Of a stretch of DNA of 11,922 nt, positions 1 through 6,829 are shown piece after piece. The stretch comes from an uncultured Archangium sp. Its GTDB lineage: Bacteria > Myxococcota > Myxococcia > Myxococcales > Myxococcaceae. Position 1 is the first letter of the stretch; the number at the start of each line of letters is the position of its first letter. The stretch is taken from positions 1 through 11,922 of the forward strand of contig CAMLFP010000155.1 of the NCBI GenBank assembly GCA_946479335.1, read 5' to 3'. The translations under genes and the position numbers were made by a program. The notes under the pieces are model-generated. The model made no database searches. It was not told the origin of the DNA and saw only the letters and a program-made list of their open reading frames with translations.

Positions 1-1083
1 GCGGTCGCGAACTGGAGCGCGCACCGCTTCACGTGGGCGAAGACGCTCGGGCCGGTGGTGCTCTCGTACGCGGCGGGCATCATCTTCGGGAACCTGCCCG
101 GTGTTCGCCTCGACGAGGAGCTCGGCCAGTCCATCGCCGGCGGCGCGGTGCTGCTCGCGGTGCCGCTCTTGCTCTTCACGACCGACCTCAAGGGCTGGCT
201 CAAGCTGGCGCGGCCGCTGGTGGTGTCGTTCGTGCTGGCGTGCGTGGCGGCGGTCGTCGCCGCGGCGGCCGTCGCGTGGGTGTTCCGCGCGCGCACCGAC
301 GAGTGGTGGAAGATCGCCGGCATGCTGGTGGGCGTGTACGTGGGCGGCACCGCGAACATGTCGGCCGTCGGGCTGGCGCTGGAGACGCTGCAGGAGACCT
401 TCGTGGTGCTCAACACCGCCGACCTGGTGTGCGGCGGCGCGTACCTCTTCTTCCTCCTCGGCGGCGCGAAGCGGTTGCTGTCGCGTTTCTTGAAACCCTT
501 CTCGCTGCAGCTCGCCGACACCGCGATGGACGTCGCGCCCGGCCCCTCGTCGCTGTCACCGCTGGTCTCGAAGGCCGCCGCGTTCGCGCTGACGCTGGCG
601 ATGGTCGCGCTCAGCGTCGGGCTCTCGTTCCTCACCGCCGGCAAGCTGCACATCGGCGTGGTCATGTTGAGCATCACCACGCTGGGCATCGCCGCGTCGC
701 TCGTCCCCGCCATCCGCAACCTGCGCGGGAGCTACGAGCTGGGCGAGTACCTGCTCCTCATCTTCTGCACCGGCATGGGCGCGCTGGCCGACGCGAGCCG
801 CCTGTCTGGCTCGAGCGTGATGCTGCTGAGCTTCGTGGCGCTGGTGATGGTGAGCGCGGCCGCGTTGCACTTCGCGCTGTGCCGGCTGTTCGGCATCGAC
901 GTCGACACCGCCATCATCTCGTCGACGGCCACCATCTTCGGGCCGCCGTTCATCGGGCCGGTGGCAACGGCACTCGGCAACCGGCAGCTGGTCGGCCCGG
1001 GCCTCACGCTGGGCCTGATGGGCATCGCGCTGGGCACCTACCTCGGGCTCGCGACCTCCTGGGTGCTCCACGCAATCAATTGA
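1..1083 (+). CDS. DUF819 family integral membrane protein, 5'-truncated by window edge
   Basis: The reading frame is open from base 1, so the true start lies upstream; the first GTG pair in the window (55-60) is internal. About 360 residues are visible, close to a full DUF819 (YjcL-like) protein, so only a short N-terminal piece should be missing. Counting from codon 55, hydrophobic segments lie near residues 1-12, 28-41, 53-76, 116-135, 174-195, 200-220, 232-244, 254-275 and 315-338. Family-like motifs are FTTDLKGWLK (41-50), the glycine-rich GGTANMSAVG (97-106) between helices, and FGPPFIGPVA (295-304). Family role is poorly defined; a transporter-like inner-membrane protein is likely, with unknown substrate. 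The stop codon (1081-1083) sits in the AT-rich repeats upstream of the ohrR-like gene, so this gene ends where the peroxide regulon begins. Family call is from motif recall, not a search. Confidence 0.82.
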   Translation, partial: AVANWSAHRFTWAKTLGPVVLSYAAGIIFGNLPGVRLDEELGQSIAGGAVLLAVPLLLFTTDLKGWLKLARPLVVSFVLACVAAVVAAAAVAWVFRARTDEWWKIAGMLVGVYVGGTANMSAVGLALETLQETFVVLNTADLVCGGAYLFFLLGGAKRLLSRFLKPFSLQLADTAMDVAPGPSSLSPLVSKAAAFALTLAMVALSVGLSFLTAGKLHIGVVMLSITTLGIAASLVPAIRNLRGSYELGEYLLLIFCTGMGALADASRLSGSSVMLLSFVALVMVSAAALHFALCRLFGIDVDTAIISSTATIFGPPFIGPVATALGNRQLVGPGLTLGLMGIALGTYLGLATSWVLHAIN

Positions 1084-1084
1084 A

Positions 1085-1099
1085 CACGATTTAATTGAA
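1085..1099. promoter_or_regulatory. Probable OhrR operator (OhrR box)
   Basis: The 15 bases at 1085-1099 match the classical OhrR box TACAATTTAATTGTA at 12 of 15 positions, keeping the AATT...AATTG core. They are flanked by further CAATTGAA copies at 1077-1084 and 1102-1109, in an AT-rich pocket within a very GC-rich window. The position just ahead of an OhrR-type gene fits autorepression of the ohrR-ohr unit, relieved by organic hydroperoxide. The box overlaps a possible -35-like TTGAAA (1095-1100); no convincing -10 was found. Confidence 0.6.
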
Positions 1100-1130
1100 A
1101 CCAATTGAATCGCCGGTCATCTATGTCGGC

Positions 1131-1586
1131 GTGAACCCGCTGCTCCTCGACAACCAGCTGTGCTTCTCGCTGTACGCCGCCTCGCGGGCGATGACCGCGG
1201 CCTACGCGCCGCTGCTCGAGCCGCTGGGCCTCACCTACCCGCAGTACCTCGCCTTGCTGGTGCTGTGGGAGGGCGACGGCATCTCGGTGAAGCAGCTGGG
1301 CGAGCGCCTGCAGCTCGACTCCGGCACGTTGACGCCGGTGCTGGGCAAGCTCGAGGCGCGCGGCCTGGTGACGAAGGCGCGCGATGACGTCGACGCCCGC
1401 GTGGTGCGCGTCTCGCTGACCGCCAGCGGCCGCGCCCTGAAGCGCCAGGCGAAGAAGGTCCCCGAGCAGCTGGTCTGTCAGTTCGGCATCAACCTCCCGG
1501 CCATCGCCCGGCTCAGAGATGAGCTGAATGGCCTCACCCAACGACTCCGCGCGGCGAACGTGGACGAATCAGGAGAAACACCATGA
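1131..1586 (+). CDS. ohrR: MarR-family organic peroxide sensor/repressor, 2-Cys OhrR type
   Basis: From the GTG at 1131 the product is 151 aa. The N-terminal LLLDNQLCFSLYAASRAM carries the peroxidatic cysteine (C11) of OhrR proteins, with the two tyrosines that orient it (Y25, Y36). A winged helix-turn-helix spans about residues 51-95 (KQLGERLQLDSGTLTPVLGK). A second cysteine, C116, lies 105 residues after the first, the same spacing as Cys22-Cys127 of the Xanthomonas 2-Cys OhrR, so oxidation should give an intersubunit disulfide. A TTG start at 1095 would add 12 residues, but it falls inside the operator-like repeat, so 1131 is preferred; neither start has a clear Shine-Dalgarno. The stop overlaps the start of ohr by 4 nt (ATGA), indicating translational coupling. 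Role: repressor of ohr, released by organic or fatty-acid hydroperoxides. Confidence 0.9.
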   Translation: MNPLLLDNQLCFSLYAASRAMTAAYAPLLEPLGLTYPQYLALLVLWEGDGISVKQLGERLQLDSGTLTPVLGKLEARGLVTKARDDVDARVVRVSLTASGRALKRQAKKVPEQLVCQFGINLPAIARLRDELNGLTQRLRAANVDESGETP

Positions 1587-2005
1587 GCACCATTCAACCG
1601 CTGTACACCGCCCACGCCACGTCACGCGGAGGGCGCGGCGGCAACGTGAAGTCTGACGACGGCCTCATCGACCTGAACCTCACCGTGCCGAAGTCGATGG
1701 GCGGCGACGGCAAGACCGGCTCCAACCCCGAGCAGCTCTTCGCGGCCGGCTACTCGGCGTGCTTCGCGGGCGCGGTCGGCGTGGTGGCGCGCTCGAAGAA
1801 CATCCCCGTGGGGGCGTTCACCATCTCGGCCGACGTCACCATCGGGAAGGACGACACCGGCTTCGGCATCGCCGCGAAGCTCATCGGCAGCTTCCCGGAG
1901 CTCAGCCGCGAACAGGCGCAGCAGGTGATGGAGGCCGCGCACCAGGTGTGCCCGTACTCCAAGGCCACCCGCGGCAACATCGACGTGCAGCTCGCCGTCG
2001 CCTGA
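1583..2005 (+). CDS. ohr: Organic hydroperoxide resistance protein Ohr
   Basis: The 140-aa product has the standard Ohr/OsmC length. Ohr is a cytosolic, thiol-dependent peroxidase that reduces fatty-acid and other organic hydroperoxides, usually recycled by lipoylated enzymes. The catalytic set is visible: peroxidatic Cys60 in YSACFAGA, resolving Cys123 in QVCPYSKATRGN, and the Arg18 and Glu50 (NPEQLF) that polarise the thiol. This matches the Xylella Ohr arrangement (Arg19, Glu51, Cys61, Cys125) almost position for position. The ATG start is supported by AGGAG at 1571-1575 (7-nt spacing) and by the ATGA overlap with the ohrR stop. Expression should follow ohrR through the operator at 1085-1099. 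Ohr rather than the OsmC subfamily is indicated by the SRGGRGGNVKSDDG N-terminus and the pairing with an OhrR-type regulator. Confidence 0.95.
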   Translation: MSTIQPLYTAHATSRGGRGGNVKSDDGLIDLNLTVPKSMGGDGKTGSNPEQLFAAGYSACFAGAVGVVARSKNIPVGAFTISADVTIGKDDTGFGIAAKLIGSFPELSREQAQQVMEAAHQVCPYSKATRGNIDVQLAVA

Positions 2006-2105
2006 GAAAACGCCCGGGCATCGCGCTCCTGCAGGGCGGGCAGAAACATTCTACAAACCTTAGACATAAGGGAGGAATGAAACTGTCTGTCTTCAAGGAG
2101 CAGCG
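2006..2105 (+). promoter_or_regulatory. Ohr-to-2106 intergenic leader with AT-rich pocket
   Basis: These 100 bases hold an AT-rich pocket (about 2041-2070) in an otherwise GC-rich region, which probably contains the promoter for the gene at 2106, though no good -35/-10 pair can be named. GGAGG lies at 2071-2075 and AAGGAG at 2095-2100; the latter, 5 nt before ATG 2106, is the likely ribosome site of that gene. A 10-codon ORF (2077-2109) ends in an ATGA overlap with 2106, but its own GGAGG is only one base from its ATG, too close for normal initiation. Confidence 0.35.
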
Positions 2106-2807
2106 ATGATCCGCGTAGCGATTCTGGGTTCTCAACTGGTCGGTCAGCTGGCGAATGAGGGCCTCGGCAGCGAGGTCGACGTAGTGTGGAAAGGGGTCTC
2201 TGCGGAGGCCTTCCGCCGCGAGGTGCCGCCGCTCAAGCCCGAGGTGGTGATCATCGACCTCGTCGACCTCGCGGGGTCGGTCGACCAGGAGGTGCGCACG
2301 CTGCTGGGCCTGACCGAGTTCGAGCTGGGCATCGTCACCTACTCCTTCGCGCGTCGCGCGCTGCTCAAGGAGCTCCGCAGCCCGAACGTGCGCGTGCTGC
2401 AGGCGCCGATGCACCTCGACACGCTGCGCGCGCACCTCACCCCGCTGGTGGTGAAGTCGGTGCTGGAGGCCGGGCGCCACCGCGACCCGGCGCCCCCGGC
2501 ACCGCGGCCCGCTCCGGAGGCGCCGAAGCCGCTGCCGCCCGCGCCGGCGACCGGCTTCCGCTACAACCGCGCGCAGCTGGGCAAGCTGTTGACGGTGCAG
2601 AGCGCCATCGCCTGCGAGTGCCCCAACCACGTGGCGCAGCTCGTGGAGTCGCTGCAGCAGTTCGAACTCTACTCGCGCGACTGCGAGAACCGCGACGAGG
2701 CCGACCGCGCGATGCACACCCGCCTCGCCGAGGTCACCGGCCGCGCGCGCGCCGCGATGGAGCAGGTGCTCTCGGAGCTGCTGGTGCACGAGAAGATCGA
2801 CGTCTGA
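2106..2807 (+). CDS. Degenerate receiver-like protein with C-terminal cysteine/helical domain
   Basis: The 233-aa product has three parts. Residues 1-120 look like an alpha/beta receiver fold: strand RVAILGS, strand EVVIID with Asp51 at the usual phospho-acceptor place, strand GIVTYS, and VLQAPMHLDTL where a receiver would have a Lys-Pro. The acidic pair of strand 1 and the Lys are absent, so it is probably a pseudo-receiver. Residues 127-148 are a proline/alanine linker. Residues 150-233 form a helical domain with CECPNH (Cys170, Cys172, His175), Cys193 and the FELYSRDCENRDEAD segment. I recall similar C-terminal modules in HTH regulators and other signalling proteins, but cannot verify this here. 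No helix-turn-helix is seen. The start has AAGGAG at 2095-2100. The next gene, the AstD-like dehydrogenase, follows after 42 nt. Function unknown; a signalling role is inferred. Confidence 0.75.
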   Translation: MIRVAILGSQLVGQLANEGLGSEVDVVWKGVSAEAFRREVPPLKPEVVIIDLVDLAGSVDQEVRTLLGLTEFELGIVTYSFARRALLKELRSPNVRVLQAPMHLDTLRAHLTPLVVKSVLEAGRHRDPAPPAPRPAPEAPKPLPPAPATGFRYNRAQLGKLLTVQSAIACECPNHVAQLVESLQQFELYSRDCENRDEADRAMHTRLAEVTGRARAAMEQVLSELLVHEKIDV

Positions 2808-2849
2808 GCGCCCGCGCACTTCTCGCGCGGATGGGGAATAACCCGCGCC

Positions 2850-4283
2850 ATGACCTCTGGAGAGCTCGTCACCCGCAGCCCGGCAGATCTCGATGACGTC
2901 GTCTTTCGCGGCGCGTGGAGCCTCGCGCAGGCCGACACCGCGTTCGGCGAGGCGCGCGCCGCGTTCCCCGCGTGGCGGAAGCTGAAGGCCACCGAGCGCG
3001 CGGAGCTGCTGCGCAAGTACCAGGCGGCGCTCAAGGCGCGCCTCGATGAGCTGACGCACGCCATCTCGCGCGAAATCGGCAAGCCGCGCTGGGAGGCGAA
3101 GACCGAAGCGCAGGCGATGGTGTCGAAGGTCGACGTCACGCTGACCGAGGGCGCGGCCTTCACGAAGGACCACCGCGTCGAAGACCTGCCCGGCGAAATC
3201 CGCCACCGGCCGCACGGCGTGGTGGCGGTCATCGGGCCCTTCAACTTCCCCGGGCATCTGCCGAACGGGCAAATCGTCCCCGCGCTGCTGGCGGGCAACA
3301 CCGTGGTCTTCAAGCCGTCTGACAAGGGGCCGCTCACCGCGAGCGTGATGGCCCAGTGCTTCGCTGACGCGGGCTTCCCGCGCGGCGTGTTCTCCGTGGT
3401 GCAGGGCGGCGTGGAGATCGCGGAGCACGTCGCCAAGCATCCGGAGGTCGACGCCATCCTCTTCACCGGTTCGCTCCCCGTCGGCCAGAAGCTCATCGCG
3501 GCGAACGCGCACCGCCCCGGCGTGCTGGTCGCGCTGGAGCTGGGCGGCAAGAACGCGTCGCTGGTCTTCGACGACGCCGACCTCGAGCGCACCGTGCGGG
3601 AGGTGGCGTTCTCCGGCTTTGCGACCGCGGGCCAGCGCTGCACCGCGACCTCGCGCATCTACGTGACGAAGGGCATCGCCGACGCGTTCTGCGCGCGGCT
3701 GGTGAAGGCCGCCAACGCGGTGAAGGTCGGCCACCCCGACGACGACGTCTTCATGGGCCCGGTCATCTCCGAGCGCGCGCGAGCGAACCTGCTCGCGGCG
3801 CGGAAGCTGGCGGTGAGCAACGGCTACGAGGCGCTGGTGCCCGGCGGCAGCATCGAGGCGCGCACGCGCGGCTTCTACGTGACGCCGTCGGTGCACCGCA
3901 TCGCGGGCCGCGGGCACGTCGCGGGCTACTCCGACACCGAGCTCTTCGCGCCCGACCTCGCGGTACACGTGGTCGACAGCGAGGCCGAGGCCATCGCGCT
4001 CGCCAACGAGACGGAGTTCGGGCTCTCGGCCGCCGTCTTCACGCAGAGCGCCGAGGCCTTCGAGCGCGCGGCCGACGAGCTGCGCGTCGGCGTGCTGCAC
4101 TGGAACAAGTCGAGCGCGGGCGCGTCGGGGCGGCTCCCCTTCAGCGGCGTGAAGGCCAGCGGCAACCACCGGCCCGCAGGCATCTTGATGGGCACCTCCT
4201 GCGTGTACCCGATGGGTGTGCTGCTCTCGCCGAAGACGCCGCCCGCGTTGCCGACGTGGCCGGGCATTTCGTTCGACACGTAA
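2850..4283 (+). CDS. astD: Succinylglutamate-semialdehyde dehydrogenase-like aldehyde dehydrogenase
   Basis: The 477-aa product has the usual ALDH length. AstD oxidises N-succinylglutamate 5-semialdehyde to N-succinylglutamate with NAD+ in the arginine succinyltransferase (AST) pathway, in the cytosol. The diagnostic block GPFNFPGHLPNGQIVPALLA (129-148) is typical of AstD and carries the oxyanion Asn132. Lys155 (FKPSD) contacts the cofactor, FTGS is at 205-208, general base Glu230 sits in LELGGKN, the nucleophile is Cys264 in AGQRCTATSR, and Glu364 is in DTELFAPD. The C-terminal SGNHRPAG is also AstD-like. No strong Shine-Dalgarno precedes ATG 2850. The neighbour argB, two genes downstream, also works on an N-acyl-glutamate, which supports an arginine-related job. 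No other ast genes are visible, so the substrate could be a related N-acyl or plain semialdehyde. Confidence 0.85.
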   Translation: MTSGELVTRSPADLDDVVFRGAWSLAQADTAFGEARAAFPAWRKLKATERAELLRKYQAALKARLDELTHAISREIGKPRWEAKTEAQAMVSKVDVTLTEGAAFTKDHRVEDLPGEIRHRPHGVVAVIGPFNFPGHLPNGQIVPALLAGNTVVFKPSDKGPLTASVMAQCFADAGFPRGVFSVVQGGVEIAEHVAKHPEVDAILFTGSLPVGQKLIAANAHRPGVLVALELGGKNASLVFDDADLERTVREVAFSGFATAGQRCTATSRIYVTKGIADAFCARLVKAANAVKVGHPDDDVFMGPVISERARANLLAARKLAVSNGYEALVPGGSIEARTRGFYVTPSVHRIAGRGHVAGYSDTELFAPDLAVHVVDSEAEAIALANETEFGLSAAVFTQSAEAFERAADELRVGVLHWNKSSAGASGRLPFSGVKASGNHRPAGILMGTSCVYPMGVLLSPKTPPALPTWPGISFDT

Positions 4284-4332
4284 TTCGCCGCCGCGCTTGC
4301 GCCCCGGCGCGCGCTGAAGTGAGTGCGCGCGC

Positions 4333-5139
4333 ATGGGCAAGCTGCTGTTCGGGACCGACGAGAGCATCGAGTGCATCACCAACGTGGGCGTCACCGGCGG
4401 CGACGGTGAGCCGCTGTGCCTCGCGTACAAGACGCGCAAGGTCTTCTTCGGCGCGGGCGTGTGGTTCCACGACGACGGCTACGTGCTGCGCAACGCCACC
4501 AACGCCAACTCGTACTACCCGTGGCCCGACGCGGCGCAGGTGCAGAAGTGGCAGTCGATGCAGCTGCTGCCCTCGCCGCTGCCGGCGTACTCCATCCCCT
4601 GGTACGAGTACGCGTTCGGCTACTCGCTGTGGCTCATCCTCCTCGCACTGGGCGCGTGGGCGATGTTCCGCGGGTGGCTGACGAAGCGCCGCCACGCGGC
4701 GAACGCGCTGGTGCCCGTGAGCATGGGCCCGCCGAAGCAAGACACCGAGTACGACCGGCTCATCAGCGACGAGGCGAAGAAGCACCTGGGCGACGGCGAG
4801 CTGCTGCAGCACCAGGCGTGGGCGGTGAACGAGGGCGACCACTTCCACGCGTGGTACCTGGTGCTGACCAACCGCCGGCTGATGGTCTTCACCACCAAGC
4901 GCGCTGCGTTCTCGCCGTCGAAGGAGGTGACGGACACCGCGCTCATCCCCCGCGACGCGTTCACCAGCGTGACGGAGCACGACTACGAGTTCACCTTCAC
5001 GCACACCGGCGGGAGCTTCGTGATGAGCGTGCCGAAGAAGTCGAAGCACTTCAGCAACCAGGAGGCCTTCATCCGCGACGTGCCGCGCCTGATGAACCGC
5101 GCAGAACCCGCGCTCGCGGGCGTGCAGGTGCTGGGTTAA
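4333..5139 (+). CDS. Membrane-anchored protein with C-terminal PH-like domain, function unknown
   Basis: The 268-aa product is not recognised as a named protein. Residues 1-92 form a soluble N-terminal part rich in aromatic residues (WFHDDGY, NSYYPWPD). One strong membrane helix lies at about 94-113 (AFGYSLWLILLALGAWAMF), followed by a basic stop-transfer stretch (KRRHAAN). Residues 140-255 resemble a bacterial PH-like domain: a helix containing EYDRLISDEAKKHLGDGE, then GDHFHAWYLVLTNRRLMVFTTK, a pattern seen in YokE/bPH2-like domains, then further beta strands to about 236. The positive-inside rule suggests the PH-like part is cytoplasmic and the N-terminus outside. The gene starts 49 nt after astD and ends 12 nt before argB, so it is probably cotranscribed. 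No clear ribosome site precedes ATG 4333. Confidence 0.72.
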   Translation: MGKLLFGTDESIECITNVGVTGGDGEPLCLAYKTRKVFFGAGVWFHDDGYVLRNATNANSYYPWPDAAQVQKWQSMQLLPSPLPAYSIPWYEYAFGYSLWLILLALGAWAMFRGWLTKRRHAANALVPVSMGPPKQDTEYDRLISDEAKKHLGDGELLQHQAWAVNEGDHFHAWYLVLTNRRLMVFTTKRAAFSPSKEVTDTALIPRDAFTSVTEHDYEFTFTHTGGSFVMSVPKKSKHFSNQEAFIRDVPRLMNRAEPALAGVQVLG

Positions 5140-5151
5140 GGCGCGCCGCCC

Positions 5152-5985
5152 ATGAGCGCTCTGGAGTCTTTCGCCGGCCGTTGGTTCGTCGTCAAAATCG
5201 GCGGGGAGCTCGCGCTCGACGTGAAGAAGCTCTCGCGCACGGTGGGCCGCGCGGTGCGTGGGTTCCTCGACGCGGGTCTCAAGGTGGCGGTGGTGCACGG
5301 CGGCGGGCCGCAGGCCACCGAGCTCTCGAAGAAGCTGGGCCTCGTCACCAGGCAGGTGGCCGGCCAGCGCGTCACCGACGAGGCGACGCTGGAGGTGATG
5401 AAGCAGGTGCTGGGCGGCGTGGGCGTCAACGTCGCGCAGGCGATGCGGCTCGCGCAGGTGCAGGCGATTTCAACCTCGGGCGTCTCCGCGGGCCTGGTGG
5501 AGGCGACGCGGCGGCCGCCGGTGCGCGTCGGCGACGAAGAGGTCGACTACGGGCTGGTGGGCGACGTGACGAACGTGAACATCACGCTGCTCGAGGCGCT
5601 GGCGAAGGCGGGCGTGGTGCCGGTCATCGGCTGTCTCGCGGGCGACGCGCTGGGCAACGTCTACAACGTCAACGCCGACACGGTGGCCACGCGGCTCGCG
5701 GGCCGGCTGCGCGCGGCGCGCCTGTTCCTCGTGTCGAACGTGCCCGGGGTGCTGGCGGACAAAGACGACCCGAGCACGCGCATCGCGCAGCTGACGCCCG
5801 AGGTGGCCGACGCGCACATCAAGCGCGGCGCCATCGTGGGCGGGATGATCCCCAAGGTGCAGGAGAGCCTCGCGATGCTCGACGAGGGCATCGGCGCCAT
5901 CCACATCGTGGGGCTGGAGCCGGAGAGCGCGATCCTCGACGAGGCGCTCGAGCCCGGCAGCCGCGGCACCGTCTTCGTGAAGTAG
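5152..5985 (+). CDS. argB: Acetylglutamate kinase
   Basis: The 277-aa product is an amino-acid kinase fold enzyme that phosphorylates the gamma-carboxylate of N-acetylglutamate with ATP, the second step of arginine biosynthesis. Visible motifs are VVKIGGE (Lys15, phosphate binding), VVHGGGPQ (47-54), GQRVTDEATL with Arg73, NVYNVNADTVA (169-179, substrate Asn172 and Asp176), LFLVSNVPGVL, and GGMIPK with Lys235. The kinase core begins almost at the N-terminus, lacking the kinked N-terminal helix of arginine-inhibited hexameric enzymes, so a dimeric, arginine-insensitive form is inferred. The usual GLSGxDG segment is replaced by STSGVSAGLVEA (107-118), an uncommon variant. The gene lies 12 nt after the preceding stop. 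The following gene on the minus strand converges, with only 3 bases between stops. Because an astD-like gene is two genes upstream, N-succinylglutamate is a possible alternative substrate, as known for Bacteroidetes arginine synthesis. Confidence 0.92.
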   Translation: MSALESFAGRWFVVKIGGELALDVKKLSRTVGRAVRGFLDAGLKVAVVHGGGPQATELSKKLGLVTRQVAGQRVTDEATLEVMKQVLGGVGVNVAQAMRLAQVQAISTSGVSAGLVEATRRPPVRVGDEEVDYGLVGDVTNVNITLLEALAKAGVVPVIGCLAGDALGNVYNVNADTVATRLAGRLRAARLFLVSNVPGVLADKDDPSTRIAQLTPEVADAHIKRGAIVGGMIPKVQESLAMLDEGIGAIHIVGLEPESAILDEALEPGSRGTVFVK

Positions 5986-5988
5986 CCG

Positions 5989-6810
5989 TCAGCGCGCGCC
6001 GCCGGGCAGCACCAGCAGCGGCACGCGCGTCGTCACCGTCATCGCCCGCGTGTGGCTGCCGGTGGTGACGGACTCCCAGAACCCCAGCTCGTGCGAGAGC
6101 ATCGCCAGCAGCCCGGTGGGGTAGCGGTGCACGCACTCGCGGATCCCATCGTCGACCTTCTGGTGCGTGAGGTAGCGGAACTCCGGCGTCACACCGGGGA
6201 GCGCGGCGGCGACGACCTGCTCCACGCGCTTGCGTCGCGCCTCGTCGCGGTCTCCCTCGAAGACGTGCAGCACGTCGAGCTGCGCCCCGAAGGTGGAGAG
6301 CAGCGCCCCCAGCAACGCCAACTCCGCGCCGGTCTTCAGCCGCACCGGGTCGCACGCGTACAGCACCCGCTTCATCGCGCCGAGGGTCACGCCGTTGGGC
6401 ACCACCAACACGGGAAACTTCCGCAGCTTGATGACGGCCGTCGTGGTGTTGCCGAACAGCTTGTACTCCGGGAGATCGGCCTCGATGCCCATCACCACCA
6501 GGTCCACCGGGCGCTGCGACGCGTACTCCGCGAGGCGCTCGACGGGGCTGTCGGCGACGCACCTCCAGTGCACGGGGAGCGCGTGCAGCGTCGAGGTGTG
6601 CGCGGCCAGCTCCGCGAGGCGCTCCTCGTTGTGCTTCTTCAGCAGCGCGAGGCTCGCCGACGACGACCGCGAGTTGGCGGTGTGCACGTCGGGCTTGAAG
6701 GCGTTGAACAGCGTCAGCTCCGCCTTGAACTCACGCGCCAGCATTGCCGCGTAGGTCACGGCGTTGGTGGCGGCGTCGGAGAAGTCGGTCGCGACGAGGA
6801 TGTTCTTCAT
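5989..6810 (-). CDS. Tandem-domain universal stress protein
   Basis: The 273-aa product holds two UspA-type domains in tandem. Domain 1 spans about 1-140, from MKNILVATDFSDAATNAVTYA to PVLVVPN, with VDLVVMGIEADLPEYKLFGNTT as the degenerate nucleotide loop. Domain 2 spans about 145-273, from KRVLYACDP to RVPLLVLPGGAR, with a TGSHTRAM loop. Neither has an intact G-2x-G-9x-G(S/T) ATP motif; domain 1 lacks the second glycine, so ATP binding may be weak or lost in one half. ATG 6810 is preferred over the in-frame ATG at 6825 because GGAGG (6820-6816) sits 5 nt before it. It begins 19 nt after the stop of the SAF-domain gene and is probably cotranscribed with it. Role: cytosolic stress-survival protein; partner unknown. 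It converges on argB. Confidence 0.9.
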   Translation of the reverse strand: MKNILVATDFSDAATNAVTYAAMLAREFKAELTLFNAFKPDVHTANSRSSSASLALLKKHNEERLAELAAHTSTLHALPVHWRCVADSPVERLAEYASQRPVDLVVMGIEADLPEYKLFGNTTTAVIKLRKFPVLVVPNGVTLGAMKRVLYACDPVRLKTGAELALLGALLSTFGAQLDVLHVFEGDRDEARRKRVEQVVAAALPGVTPEFRYLTHQKVDDGIRECVHRYPTGLLAMLSHELGFWESVTTGSHTRAMTVTTRVPLLVLPGGAR

Positions 6811-6829
6811 GGGTGCCTCCAGCATGACG

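Noticed and set aside
1095..1130. TTG at 1095 as the ohrR start
   Set aside because: It lies inside the operator-like AATTGAA repeats and adds residues with no similarity to OhrR N-termini that I recognise; GTG 1131 is more likely.
2011..2041. CGCCC...GGGCG hairpin after ohr as a terminator
   Set aside because: Only 5 bp with an 18-base loop and no following T run.
1902..4439. Very long minus-strand open frame (about 845 codons) opposite the ohr, 2106 and astD genes
   Set aside because: Its translation is Arg/Ala/His-rich low-complexity with no family motif; it is the antisense shadow of well-supported genes in high-GC DNA.
5952..6007. GCCCGGC/GCCGGGC inverted repeat at the argB-usp convergence as a bidirectional terminator
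   Set aside because: The loop is 42 nt, both arms are inside coding sequence and no T/A tracts flank it.
6811..6825. In-frame ATG at 6825 for the universal stress protein
   Set aside because: The GGAGG at 6820-6816 fits the ATG at 6810, and Usp domains begin with MKNILVATD.
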